Below are positions 46,923 through 56,949 of a stretch of 64,000 nucleotides of DNA, one piece after another (the first letter of the stretch is position 1; each line of letters opens with the position of its first letter). The notes under the pieces were generated by a model that did not search any database, was not told where the DNA came from, and saw nothing but the letters and a program-made list of their open reading frames with translations. This DNA is from Oscheius dolichura (taxonomy: Eukaryota; Nematoda; Chromadorea; Rhabditida; Rhabditidae): assembly GCA_932521035.1 (NCBI GenBank), contig OW051494.1, positions 9,472,001 to 9,536,000 of the forward strand. Reading direction: 5' to 3'. Made by a program: the position numbers and the translations under genes.

Positions 46923-48003
46923 ATGGTAGCTTTTCCACTAGCTAATTTGAATTCCACTCTTCTGGAAATGGTCATCACAAAGGTATTTATTTATTTTCTT
47001 CAATATTTTTAATAATACAATTATTCCAGCTTGATGATAAAAGTTATTTCCGTCTGCAACAGACGTGCCGAGGAATGAATAACTTCATTCGAAGGAACAA
47101 GAAGATCTCTGTCCACTTGAAAAGAGACTACAAAGCTTATGCCGGAGGTAAATCGATTATGTTTGCATATTCTCCCTTCTATAATGATTAATTTAACTGT
47201 TTTTAGATAAGATCTCTTGCTACGACCATTGCGGTGATATTGATGTTGATACGCTCTTTGGAACACGTTTACGTAGTCTTGAAATACATGGTTAGTTATG
47301 CATTTTCCTTAGATAATTTTTTAGGAGAAAATTGTTTTGAATATATCTGCGACTGTCTCAAAAAATATCGATTAACATTTGCCGAGATTTTTATTTACAG
47401 GGAATGGACTAAAAAACAAATACTGACAATTTTGAAAATAACAAAACCGCTAACGATATTTTTAAACAGCGAAGGATCCAATAGATACGAGGCATTTTTT
47501 CACTCAAAATCACTGGTCCATTCTTTTTCTCACTTATTTCTTTTGTAGAAGACGGTATGCATAGATCTGAATCAAGATCAGGTAGCCATTGTGGTTCCGA
47601 AGCTACTTCTCACGTTTTCTAAAGTGAATATTGATATTTATTATAGTGAACAGCCGTTTGAATTGCTTCGTACGGTTCTGCAGGTAACTCAAAATAACAG
47701 CATAGCCCTTTTCAGATTCTACGTTCACAACCTTTGCCGAATCTCCGTCAATTTGATTTCTACACAAAGGGAAATATTGGTGCGAACATGGATCGTGATG
47801 ATTTGGAAAAAGAATTTCGTGAATTTAATTTGACCGTGAAGGAGCAATATGATGATTGTATCGATGTTGTAGTGGAATTGCCTCCACACTTTCCCGAAGA
47901 AATATCCTGTGAAGTCATGCTGACGTATGAACGGCACAGCTGTTATATTCATTTCTATTGTGGCGTGAAAGATGTACAGAACTGGGCTTTCTGGAACAAG
48001 TAG
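46923..48003 (+). CDS. F-box-like protein, copy C
   Basis: Exons 46923-46982, 47030-47147, 47207-47290, 47325-47515, 47549-47683 and 47716-48003 give 291 aa in phase with canonical signals throughout. The N-terminal F-box-like part (M-V-A-F-P-L-A-N-L-N-S-T-L-L-E) and exons 1-4 are almost identical in sequence and size (60, 118, 84, 191 nt) to minus-strand copy E, so these two share a recent origin across the 10-kb gap. It has the long C-terminus Y-I-H-F-Y-C-G-V-K-D-V-Q-N-W-A-F-W-N-K. Confidence 0.76.
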
Positions 48004-48237
48004 TAGTAGCGCTAAATATTGCCCTCCCTGTCATAGCTGCTCGTTGGGAATAACCCATTATTGTTAACCGTATATTTATCAATAAAGATGTTCAAAAAAA
48101 GAATCTGGAGAAGGTTAAACGGTTACTTAATTTCCACCATTCCTTTTATTTATTTTAGTTATTTATCTTTACTTCTTTCAATTACTTTATGAATCGTAAA
48201 CGGTATTCTTTTAGTGCATCTTCTTTTCCTTGGCGAG

Positions 48238-49370
48238 ATGACAGCCTTCCCGTTAGCTAATTTGGATACCGCTCTTCTGGAAATGGTCATCACAAAGGTT
48301 TTCCTCTTTTTATGTTTTTACTAATCAAATTATTCCAGCTTGATACCAGAAGTTATATTCACATGCAACAGACGTGTCGAGGAATGAAGGACTTCATTCG
48401 AAGAAACAAGAAGATCTCTATCCACTTGAATGGAGACTATTTAGTGGATTACTTCACAGGTCAGTCGTCTATTTTTATACTTTTAGCGTAGGCTATAAAA
48501 TAGTTTTTAGTTCCAGGAGTAAATTGTTTATTTTTATATGTTTAGCTACAGATTATAAATTACTATTTTAATTGTTTTTCGATAAGATCGATTGCTACAA
48601 GAAATATGATTCGGATCGAGTTAATATTGCTATTGATATTGATACACTCTATGGAACACGTTTATCGGAACTTGGGCTAGATGGTTAGTTATGCGTTTTA
48701 CCGTACGTAAATTTTAAGGCGAAAGTAGTTTTGAATATATCTGTAATTGTCTCAGGAAGTATCGATTAACATTTGATGAGGTGAATATTGCCAGGACCAA
48801 ATGGACACAGGAACAGATCCTGATGCTTTTGAAATTGGCAAAACCGCTGAAGATATTTCTAAACAGTGAAGGATCCAATGTATATAAGGCTCTTTTCCAA
48901 ATAAAATCATTGGTCAGTTCTTTTTCTCACTTATTTCTTTATTTATAGGAGACGGTAGAAGTAGAGCTGAATCAAGATCAGGTAGTCATTGTGGTCCCGA
49001 AGCTACTTCTCATGTTTTCTAAAGTGAATATTGATATTTATTATAGTGAACAGCCGTTTGAATTGCTTCGTACGGTTCTGCAGGTAACTCAAAATAACAG
49101 CATAGCCCTTTTCAGATTCTACGTTCACAACCTTTGCCAAATCTCCGTAAATTTAATTTGTGTGCACTGCAAATTTTTGACGATATTAACATGGATCGTG
49201 ATGATTTGGAAGAACAATTTCATGAATTTAACTTGACGGTAAAGAAGAACTTTGATGATTATCTCGAAGCTGCGGTGGAACTGCCTCGATACTTTCCCGA
49301 TGGAATTTCTTGTAAAGTCACCCTCGAATACAGCCGCGGCAATTGGCTTTATCTCCATTGTCGCTTATGA
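48238..49370 (+). CDS. F-box-like protein, copy D (probably damaged)
   Basis: Exons expected from the family are 48238-48297, 48339-48459, 48582-48683, 48719-48912, 48949-49083 and 49116-49370 (288 aa if joined). The acceptor of exon 3 reads TTTTTCG instead of TTTTTAG (48580-48581). The next AG, at 48585-48586, shifts the frame and meets a stop within about 20 nt. All other signals and frames are intact, so the lesion may be recent, or exon 3 may be skipped (skipping keeps the frame, since it is 102 nt). The N-terminus M-T-A-F-P-L-A-N-L-D fits the F-box start. Confidence 0.6.
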
Positions 49371-49690
49371 GATGTCCAAAAATGGGCAGTTTTGTCTTAG
49401 TGCAAAATATTGTCCTACCTGTTATAGCCGTTCGTTGAGAATAACCCATTATTGTTAGCCATATACTTACCAATAAATATATTGAACAAAGGATGTATAG
49501 GGTTGGTTGGCGGAAAGACTGCAACAACGTTTTATTTGAATGGCATTTAGAGTTAGGAAAAACATGAAGATGGCCTAGTCAACAACCTGGAGGCAGGAGG
49601 GAGCCAGGCAATAGCTCGTAAACACTAGCTGTCTATAGACGGGTATGAGCAGACTGCACTCCTTTTGTCCGTTTTAATGTAGTGAAAGTG

Positions 49691-49902
49691 TATAAAACGG
49701 TCGGAATGGCTGTCAGGAATATTGTGAGCAATGTGGGCAGTTCTTCCTCTTCTCCTCGCTTCCGCTCTCTTCCCGGTTACTGTAGCCGACAAAGCCGACG
49801 ACTGATAAGGATACGAGGAAGTGCCGCATCCTGGGCACCTTCAGCAATGGAAAATTGACAAAGTATGAAATCTACTACGACCACGAGAGCCCCCTTGTTT
49901 AA
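49691..49902 (+). pseudogene. Family S relic with internal deletion
   Basis: TATAAAACGG, then ATG at 49731 and 23 residues of the signal peptide and mature start (M-W-A-V-L-P-L-L-L-A-S-A-L-F). At GCCGAC the sequence jumps into the middle of exon 3 (ACTGATAAGGATACGAGG) and stops at once. Exon 3 then continues to its normal end (D-H-E-S-P-L-V). The junction shares GAC with both parents, suggesting a microhomology deletion. Confidence 0.85.
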
Positions 49903-50180
49903 TAAGGTATTTGGTCAATAAATTATGGAAACAAAAGTCTGTCTGGTTGCTGTAACGCGCGCGGACTGACGCGCGTAAACAGCGGGCGAGCCGTAACATA
50001 TCCCCAGTCAAACTTTGTGGGGCTACAGATTTTTGTGTCAGGGCGGTTGAGATGCGGCTGGGTTCGTTAGAGTCGTCTTGACGTGCTCTCCAACTTGGTC
50101 TTTGAATTTTTGAAATCGACCAAGAACTGACCGAGATACGGACACAAACACCCGACACTCCCGTCTACGCCTAAATAACG
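49903..50180 (-). repeat. Family C fragment and repeat family A, copy 10
   Basis: GCGCGTAAACAGCGGGCGAG (49973-49993) belongs to family C. It is followed directly by a reverse family A copy (AACTTTGTGGGGCTACAG to CACTCCCGTCTACGCC) lacking its outer end. Confidence 0.78.
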
Positions 50181-50313
50181 GGGATTCGAGTAAACGGCCT
50201 TGGATTTTTAAAACCTATTCCAATAACAAAAAGAACACGAAATGATAAAAAAGAACACGAAATGATAAAAAAGAACACAATGGACAGTAGGGACCGTTTA
50301 TTTGGGACCAAGA

Positions 50314-51231
50314 TTAGAACTTTTTGTTCATCTTCTCCATGTGGGCCTGCATCTCGATCTCGGCTTCGTCGTGGGACGTGAGGCCGAGTCCGATGACCAC
50401 GAACTTTTTGCCGTTGGCCTTGTCCTTCAGCTTGTCGTACGTCTTGGCAATGAAGTAGACATTTTCGAGCCAGTCGGGACGGATCTCGTGGACGGCGAGG
50501 AGATCGGCCAGGGCCTCCTCGTAGGTGGCAGTCGGCGGGTTGGTGAAGAACGTGGCGGCTACCTTGCGCTCGAGCCAGCTGAGACCGGCCACCTCGTAGG
50601 CGAAGCGGCCCCTCATGTGGAGAAGGGTATATTCTTTGCGGTCGATTGCCAGCGCCTTGTCCAGGTACTCCTTGAATTTGTGGCCTTGTTCGATCTTCTC
50701 CTTGGTTCCCAGGTGCTCCGTCAGCTGTCCCGTCGTCGCGGCCGCGTACTTCAGAATGGGGAACGAGGTCGAGTCAATCTTGTAGGCCTCCACGCAGTAG
50801 CCCTGTGCCTCGACGATCAGCGCCTTCTTCTTCGTCTTGTCGGCCGTCTTCGTGGCCATCTCATGGCAGGCGCGCCCCAGACGCCACAGCAGCTCCTTGT
50901 CTCGCTCGCCCTTGTCGTAGCGTCCTTTCAGCTGCGTGTAAACTTGGTTCACGGCGTCAGTTCCAAACTGCTTGTCCACTTCAGTATAGTCCTGAAATTA
51001 TACTATTAAAAATGGGTTTAAAATGAGCGCAAAGTTCAATTTGAATGAACGATGTGGCGCCAAAGAACGGTTCGCCCGCTGTTTACACGCACTCGTTGGC
51101 GCGCCGCTACAGTATGTCAGAAAACGATTTGAGGGAGAAAATTAGTCAAAAAGTCGCAACCTTTCTATATAAAGTCAGTAAAAGTAGTAAACATTCAAAA
51201 TTTGAGAACTAGAATAAATACCAACCGCCAT
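50314..51231 (-). CDS. rmd-1: Regulator of microtubule dynamics (RMD-1-like TPR protein)
   Basis: Exon 1 is only 6 nt (51231-51226, ATGGCG), then intron 50992-51225 and exon 2 50991-50314; total 227 aa, about the length of C. elegans RMD-1. The protein is helical with TPR-like pairs: L-L-W-R-L-G-R-A-C-H-E, A-Y-K-I-D-S-T-S-F-P-I-L-K-Y-A-A-A, the family signature L-H-M-R-G-R-F-A-Y-E-V-A-G-L-S-W-L-E-R, P-P-T-A-T-Y-E-E-A, and N-V-Y-F-I-A-K-T-Y-D. RMD proteins associate with microtubules and are needed for chromosome segregation in C. elegans; the family continues as RMDN1-3 in vertebrates. AATAAA on the minus strand is at 50302-50297, just after the stop. The intron contains a family C repeat. 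Confidence 0.88.
51040..51180. repeat. Repeat family C, copy in rmd-1-like intron 1
   Basis: GGTTCGCCCGCTGTTTACAC, GGCGCGCCGCTACAGTATG and the AT-rich tail match other family C copies. Confidence 0.7.
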
Positions 51232-51384
51232 GTTGGTTAGAGGTGAAGAGAAATGACCTTCAGGGAAATGAAGCTGGCCTTTATAGGGAATTTTGGGGGG
51301 ATACAGGTCCCGACAAGAACTTCTACTGGTCAAAACAGCGGGAAAACGAAAATTAAAGTGTCCAAATATTTTGATCCCTGTCTG

Positions 51385-51489
51385 TTGCTTCCCCTGTCTT
51401 TCAGGGGAAGCTGTTCCAAAATTTCTGCTCGACCTCTATTTTCATAGGGTCGGAAGGTAGTTAGTACCTCAAACTTGGGTAATTAAACC
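51385..51489 (-). ncRNA. SL1 spliced-leader RNA gene 1
   Basis: On the minus strand the 22-nt SL1 leader (51489-51468, starting GGTTTAATTACC and ending AAGTTTGAG) is followed by the donor GTACTAAC, an Sm site AAATTTTGGAAC, and a 3' stem-loop GCTTCCCCTG...CAGGGGAAGC (51411-51387). The RNA is about 103 nt. SL1 RNA donates its leader to pre-mRNAs by trans-splicing. Order and spacing match nematode SL RNAs. Confidence 0.95.
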
Positions 51490-51525
51490 GACGAGGAGGG
51501 GCGCTATCAGCTGATAGGGGAGGGA

Positions 51526-51540
51526 GACTGCCGAGATCAG
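51526..51540 (-). promoter_or_regulatory. PSE-like element of SL1 gene 1
   Basis: CTGATCTCGGCAGTC (minus), 37-51 nt upstream of the leader; same sequence and distance at genes 2 and 3. Confidence 0.75.
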
Positions 51541-51777
51541 TTGGGTGGGTATGCCAAAGGTATGTGCGCATGCGTTAAAATTTTAGGAAAGTGTAATAAA
51601 TTGTATTTGATTGTTTTGTTCACAATTAAGACCGTCGTTTTATCTTTTCAACGGCTGGGAGGCTGACGGTTTTTTGCTCTGGAGATGGAAATGGCTTTGA
51701 CCATACCATTTATCTAATACAGAGTCAGTTGAATAGTTGTTCAGCCTCTGGATTCGAGGGGAAGTATCTCTGCTTGT

Positions 51778-51877
51778 TGCTTCCCTTCAAGGGGGAAGCG
51801 GTTCCAAAATTTCTACTCGTCCTCTATTTTCATAGGGTCGGAAGGTAGTTAGTACCTCAAACTTGGGTAATTAAACC
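51778..51877 (-). ncRNA. SL1 spliced-leader RNA gene 2
   Basis: Leader 51877-51856, donor GTACTAACTACC, the same body (CCTATGAAAATAGAGGACGA), Sm site AAATTTTGGAAC and a 3' stem-loop of GCTTCCCCC/GAAGGGAAGC type. Same strand as gene 1, about 390 bp away, with nearly identical upstream DNA. Confidence 0.95.
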
Positions 51878-51913
51878 GACGAGGAGGGGCGCTATCAGCT
51901 GATAGGGCAGGGG

Positions 51914-51928
51914 GACTGCCGAGATCAG
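51914..51928 (-). promoter_or_regulatory. PSE-like element of SL1 gene 2
   Basis: CTGATCTCGGCAGTC, 37-51 nt upstream of the leader. Confidence 0.75.
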
Positions 51929-52634
51929 AGGGGCGGTTCTGGGATCAAAAGGAACCCGACAAAATTTCAAACAAGCCGCTCTTTGAGCTGGAGAGGATGA
52001 CCGGAGGTTACAGTAATCAGATGTCGTGCGACAAGTTCTATTTACAGCCATTTTCAACGGGATAAAAGGTCAAATTTTAATAATTTATATGGTTAATCAA
52101 TGGAACAAAGGGGCAAGAAAGCAGAGGCCTTGGCTCCTAGAGGGAATTGTGTCCATTCTTCTGGGTTTCTTTTCTGATCTCGCCTCAATGAACTCGTCTT
52201 CTTTCCGTTGGAGGGCTTCGCTGTCGACATCTGCCCTTTTGAATCCCTGGTACGATGGCGCCGATCTCCTTTTCTTCCACTGAGCCCAGGTGAGGATAAG
52301 CTAACGAAATTACTGCCAGTAGCTCGAGACAAAATGTCCTCGTCGTTTTTAGTAACGCTAGGAACTAAAAAAATGGCCTCGATTAGCAGATAATCCACAA
52401 ATGATACCTGTCGGAGGAGGGGAGATGGCAACAGCGAGACTGATAGTCCGTGCGTTACTTGTGTTGTGGGGTAGTCATGATACCACTCCAGCTACAGCAA
52501 ATGAGGAACAGAAGCAAAAAGTAATTTTTACAGACATTTAGAAGTGACTGTTGTAGCTATAAATGGCTTCAATTCGTTAATAATCCACGAATTAGACAAT
52601 AGAAATTCAGACAGGGGGAAGCCTTTCTATTTAT
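51929..52634. other. Spacer between SL1 genes 2 and 3
   Basis: A minus-strand ORF (52431-52093) is basic and Ser-rich in its middle but has no recognisable domain or splice context. Nothing else supportable. Confidence 0.4.
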
Positions 52635-52734
52635 TGCTCCCCTTTAAGAGGGAAGCGGTTCCAAAATTTCTACTCGTCCTCTATTTTCATAGGGTCGGAA
52701 GGTAGTTAATACCTCAAACTTGGGTAATTAAACC
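52635..52734 (-). ncRNA. SL1 spliced-leader RNA gene 3
   Basis: Leader 52734-52713 is intact. The donor region reads GTATTAAC instead of GTACTAAC. Sm site and 3' stem-loop (52656-52636) are present. Same strand as genes 1 and 2. Confidence 0.94.
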
Positions 52735-52770
52735 GACGAGGAGGGGCGCTATCAGCTGATAGGGCAGGGG

Positions 52771-52785
52771 GACTGCCGAGATCAG
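52771..52785 (-). promoter_or_regulatory. PSE-like element of SL1 gene 3
   Basis: CTGATCTCGGCAGTC, again 37-51 nt upstream of the leader. Confidence 0.75.
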
Positions 52786-52949
52786 CGGATCTCTAGTTTG
52801 AACAGACCTCCTTCTCTTTGAAAGATAGGAAATAATCAGAAAAACGGGAACTATGGGATGATCAGAGAACAGCTCATAAATGCAAGCTGGCCCCCGTTAA
52901 CAGACCGTTTCATTGTCCTTCTGTTCATTCAAAACGAGGTGGAAGTCTA

Positions 52950-53530
52950 TACAACGGCCTGAACTGTTCTTCCTCTTCTCCTGGTTTCCGCTCTATTCTA
53001 CTGTAGCCGACAGAGCCGACGTCCAGCAGTGGACTGAAGTTGTTCGACAGGCAGCTAACCGCTACGTCAGCACCACTGGCTGGAAGAGGATCTTCGCACT
53101 GGACAACGACCTTAAACCTCTTGCCAGCGTGAACTCTAGCCACTCTTCGAAACACAGTATAGTCCATTTCAAAAGCAAAAAACTCAAAATTGAATTTTTT
53201 AAAGGAAAAGTCGAATCTAGGTCGAGCATTTTCCCGTCTAGATGGTCCAACCTCAAAGTTTGGCATGCATTTTTATGCGGATTTTACATATGTTGTCATC
53301 GTTTTTATTACTGCTTTTGCTTATTCGAAGTATAAGCTACCCAAAAAACATAAAAATAGCTGGAATATATGTCAAATCCAATTATCGAAAAATTTGCAAG
53401 AAATTGAACTTGAAAAATTTGAAGGTCTGAACCGCGCGGGAAAAGTTTTTCCATTTGAAACAGACTATATTATCCTTTAGAGAATCCCAATCGATGCTTT
53501 TTGGCCAATTTCTTTGATCAATGAATTGTA
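52950..53530 (+). pseudogene. Family S relic split by element M
   Basis: A promoter-like start (TATACAACGGCC) is followed by exon 1 matching D-V-Q-Q-W-T-E-V-V-R-Q-A-A-N-R-Y-V-S (52990-53135), but the ATG region is deleted. At 53160 element M begins, inside the former intron 1. At about 53487 exon 2 resumes (ATCCCAATCGATGCT versus ATCCCGACCGATGCT in the intact gene) and then fades out. Confidence 0.78.
53160..53467 (+). mobile_element. 308-bp inverted-repeat element M, copy 2
   Basis: Tips TAGTCCATTTCAAA and TTTGAAACAGACTA. Same length and internal ORF as the copy at 31349-31656, in opposite orientation. The flanks do not show a 9-bp duplication here. Confidence 0.75.
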
Positions 53531-53769
53531 AGAAGCCGCCAAATTTCTCCGAATCCTTCGAGATATTTCTGGGCAGATAAGAATTTTGTTGAAATCGGTT
53601 CAAGAAATTAAAGGGGCTCCACTCGTATTCTTCTTTTTGTTGCCCTGCTTGAAATTTGACGAGAATCTCCCCTGTCTTCCTTCTCGACCAAATTTGGTCA
53701 TTTTACAGTTTCCAGCCGTCAAAACCACGTCAAAAGCGATCCAAAAGGGTATGTTAACGAGTCTAAATT

Positions 53770-53782
53770 TAGTATAAATACC
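53770..53782 (+). promoter_or_regulatory. TATA box of the Ala-rich secreted gene
   Basis: AGTATAAATAC about 50 nt upstream of the ATG at 53829. Confidence 0.55.
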
Positions 53783-53828
53783 CAGAATTTGGTCAGAAGA
53801 GCACAATAAATCTTATCGACAACCTACC

Positions 53829-54773
53829 ATGGGGTTGGTTTCTTTTCTCTCTCGCTACTTGTCTGCTTTTGGCGCCCGTGTCGCTCTCTTTTTTCATTGT
53901 CACGCGCACCCGCACCCGTAGAAACTCGGCAGCTGAATTCTCTTTTTACTGCGCACGCTATGAAGCTGCCACTTTCTTGCACTTCGTGCTGTCGAGATTT
54001 TACGGGTGCGGGCGTGCTCTCTTTTCGATTGTTACGCGCCCGCGCACCCGTACTGTCTCGGCAGTTGATTCTTGATTTACTGCGCGCGCTATAAAGCTGC
54101 TTTATGGTCTTCATGCTGCCGAGATTTTACGGGTGCGGGCGCCGTATTCTTCCATTTTTACCTACCGTATTCTTCTTTCAGTAATCGCTATATTGTGCTC
54201 TTTTTGGTGGCCATTTTGGCCGGCGTTATGGTATCGGCTGGCGGCCACGCTGCTGCAACAACCGCTTCCGAAGCTCTCGACGATGTTGCCACCGTTGCTG
54301 CCGAGGCTGCAACTTCTGCGTCCGATGCTCTCGGTGATGCTGCCGCCGCCGCCGCGGATGCTTTCGAATCGGCCAAGGGAAAAGCTAAAGGCGCCTGGAA
54401 TGATGCTTCCTCGAAGCTGAAGAAGATCTACGACGACAGTATCGCCGGCGGCTGGGAAGCAACCAAGGACAAGCTGGACGAGGAGCTGAAGAAGGGCGGC
54501 GCCTATGCCCACCAGGCTCGTGAATACGTCAACAGCCTCCTTGGCAAGACGACCGACCCCGAGGCTGCTCACCTTCGTCAAGTTGCTCTGGAACGCTTCG
54601 AGAAGATCATCGACAAGTCCTATAACAACATCTTGAAGCACATGCGAGGCGAGTTGAAGAAGGCCGAAGGCAAGACGGCCGAGAAGGATCTCAAGTCATT
54701 CCTCGGCTGGTACTTGGCGACGGTTCGCGACGCCGTCGACAAGACCAAGACGGCCCTCAGCACGTCTCTTTAA
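53829..54773 (+). CDS. Secreted Ala-rich helical protein
   Basis: Best model is a 5-nt first coding exon (53829-53833, ATGGG), intron 53834-54181, and exon 2 54182-54773; total 198 aa. This start gives a clean signal peptide, M-G-N-R-Y-I-V-L-F-L-V-A-I-L-A-G, which exon 2 alone would lack. The mature chain is Ala-rich amphipathic helix with heptad/undecad-like repeats (S-E-A-L-D-D-V, S-D-A-L-G-D-A-A, A-D-A-F-E-S-A-K-G-K-A-K-G-A-W), then a Lys/Glu-rich half with Y-N-N-I-L-K-H-M-R. It resembles LEA-like or lipid-binding helical proteins in composition, but I cannot place it in a family. AATAAA is at 54815-54820. The intron carries two tandem family B repeats. Confidence 0.72.
53905..54145. repeat. 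Two tandem variant copies of repeat family B
   Basis: Each unit has CGCACCCGTA...CTCGGCAG, CTGCGC(A/G)CGCTAT(A/G)AAGCTGC and TGC(T/C)G(T/A)CGAGATTTTACGGG-type blocks; units run about 53905-54020 and 54035-54145. Confidence 0.65.
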
Positions 54774-55339
54774 GCCCCGATTTTTCAAGATTATTTTTAT
54801 GTTTAGTGGTGTTGAATAAACGCCCTTGTTTTTGTTTTGTTAGAAAAAAAAATTTAGTTTCCACCTCATTCAAAAGGCAATTGTAACTTATTTTTCGCGA
54901 AAAAAAAGAATTTGAAGAAATCCTTGTTATTTGTTTGTTTGTTTTATTTAAAAATAAGCAGCACGGGTAAGAAAAGAGAATAAATCTGTTATTGATTATC
55001 TCTATGTACTGTACTTTTTTTTTGCGGGGAAGTTCTTTTTTTCTCTTGAAATTGTGCGCAGCCGGGTCGGGTACTTTGTTACTGGCAAGGGAGGCCTTCC
55101 TTCCGGGTTTTGACTCATTTGAGCGGAAATTTTCAAAGGAGACGCGAGTTTTTCGTCCATTTTACAGTTGTAGACGGTCTAAACTCGAGTTGAACGTTAG
55201 TTTCGCTTTCCAGAAGTTATTACCGGCCGCACAGCGGGAAATGGTATCTTTTAGGATTATTCCATTGCCCACTGTCTAGCCCCCTTCAATAAGTTGCTTT
55301 GCTTGTAGATTTTCGGTCAGAATGGTTACCCATAGCCAA
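54774..55339. other. 3' flank, no supported gene
   Basis: AT-rich, contains the 3' UTR of the Ala-rich gene. A short ORF at 54992-55279 has no recognisable features. Confidence 0.4.
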
Positions 55340-55578
55340 TACCGTAAAAATCCTATTATATCCCTCCTCCGTAAGCGCGCTCTGTAAAAATGCTCTATCT
55401 GTCTCGTGCAAAAACACCATTGCAGCCGTTGTTTATGATTTTTCTTGTATTATTATGATCTTTATACCCTAGACATTACATTACAGAAAGAAAAATAGAA
55501 GAACAGCCAAAAATAACAGAGTAATCGACTTCCAAAGTTAATAGGGGCTATAATAGGATTTTTACGGTATTTTGTTTC
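55340..55578. repeat. Inverted-repeat element, about 235 bp
   Basis: TACCGTAAAAATCCTATTAT at the left and ATAATAGGATTTTTACGGTA at the right are exact complements. Confidence 0.75.
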
Positions 55579-55884
55579 TTTCATCTGGAAAACAGCTTAT
55601 TGTGAAGCTGACCGCGATCCCGAGGAAGAATTGGTATGGGAAAGGGTTATTCTTGGTATATCGGCTACGGTAATGGACCCTGTGGGGTTCTTTGTAGCAG
55701 CCGTCGCTAAAAGGGAACTGCCCAGTGGTTCCGGCTCATTCCAATAGTCGTACAATTATTCATGGACTGCAGGAAACCTCTACAAGTCTCGATACAGTTT
55801 CTTACAAGGGTACCGGCAATCTGTTTGCCCACGAGACGGTTGTTTTTGGGTTCGATCGGTTCATAAATGACTCTTATGAGTTAA

Positions 55885-56140
55885 AGGGACTGTCAGGGAC
55901 CTATGAGGGTTACTGTAGTGCACGCAAATGACCAAAATGACAAATAGTGAAATTAGCATTTTTGAAAAAAAAACCAAAAACACCATCGGAATCAGCATAA
56001 AAAACTGTGTCGAATGACCCTGGTTTGACCCGACTTTCCGCTTTCTATAAAGCGTATTTTCACAAAACACGAAAGCGGTCGTTCACGTCGCTGCGGGACC
56101 CGTGAACGCTATTAATGGTCCCTGACAGTCCCTGAAAAAG
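55885..56140. repeat. Inverted repeat flanking 220 bp
   Basis: GGGACTGTCAGGGACC near 55886 and GGTCCCTGACAGTCCC near 56117 are complements of 16 bp; the DNA between shows no gene. Confidence 0.6.
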
Positions 56141-56786
56141 TCAAGCGCTTGAACTTTTCTTCAAAAGCTATGGCAGTATAAGTTGGAGCTCCTATGATCA
56201 CTGGGTGGAACACCTCAAAACAAAGACGTTGTAAAGATTGCAGTGGATTTTTTTTGTGTATATTGCCTCTAGAAGGCATCCGGGATAGAAAAGTTAGCGG
56301 GGCTGCCCTTCTTTGACCAGAAGACCAAATGAGACGAGTTTCTGCCCTTATTTCTCTATTCAACAGCCATATCACGGCATGGAAGACAAAAATAGCCGGG
56401 CGGAAGTATTGGCCACCCGTTAGCCGTCTAACAAATGCGGCAATTAGCTAGAATCAGCGGGAAACTGCTTGGTCATGGATCTCTCAAGAACAGTTATTAC
56501 ACAGCGTTGTTTTTTTACTGCTAGTTCCTTGTTTCCAATGTATTTTTCGACATATTTCCCTTATTTTCGAAGTAAATTCAAAGAATAACCCCATTTCTGC
56601 AGTTCAAAAACCACTGCAAGGCGTGAAGGGCAATAAGCTAAAGGGAGAAATCAAGCGGGAAAAACAAAGGGGGCTGGTGTTTTTCACTATGAAGCAGTCT
56701 CATTAACACGGGACGGCTGAGACTCGTCGGGACAAACATCCCCATCGTCAGCATATTATGACAACCAGTAAAGACGGAGACGTGCC
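56141..56786. other. Intergenic, no supported gene
   Basis: I see only short ORFs without features and no repeat of the families described. Confidence 0.4.
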
Positions 56787-56860
56787 GGCCTCGTGGCCTA
56801 ATGGATTAGGGCGTCGGACTTCGGATCCGAAGGTTGCAGGTTCGAGTCCTGCCGGGGTCA
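56787..56860 (+). tRNA. tRNA-Arg (TCG)
   Basis: 74-nt cloverleaf. Acceptor GGCCTCG pairs with CGGGGTC (two G-U), the A box is GTGGCCTAATGG, the anticodon loop CTTCGGA has TCG, the T arm is GCAGG-TTCGAGT-CCTGC, and the discriminator is A. TCTTTTT follows. Confidence 0.94.
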
Positions 56861-56949
56861 ATATCTTTTTGTTTTGTTCGGTTATGCTAAGCTGGGAATG
56901 GATGTCAGCAAGTGTAGCTTGGCGGGGGACGTCATTTCCACCCGAAGGA

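Noticed and set aside
50302-51009. 235-codon plus-strand ORF
   Set aside because: It is the antisense of the rmd-1-like exon. The minus frame has the family motifs, a short first exon and a poly(A) signal.
54162-54641. 159-codon minus-strand ORF
   Set aside because: Antisense to the Ala-rich secreted protein.
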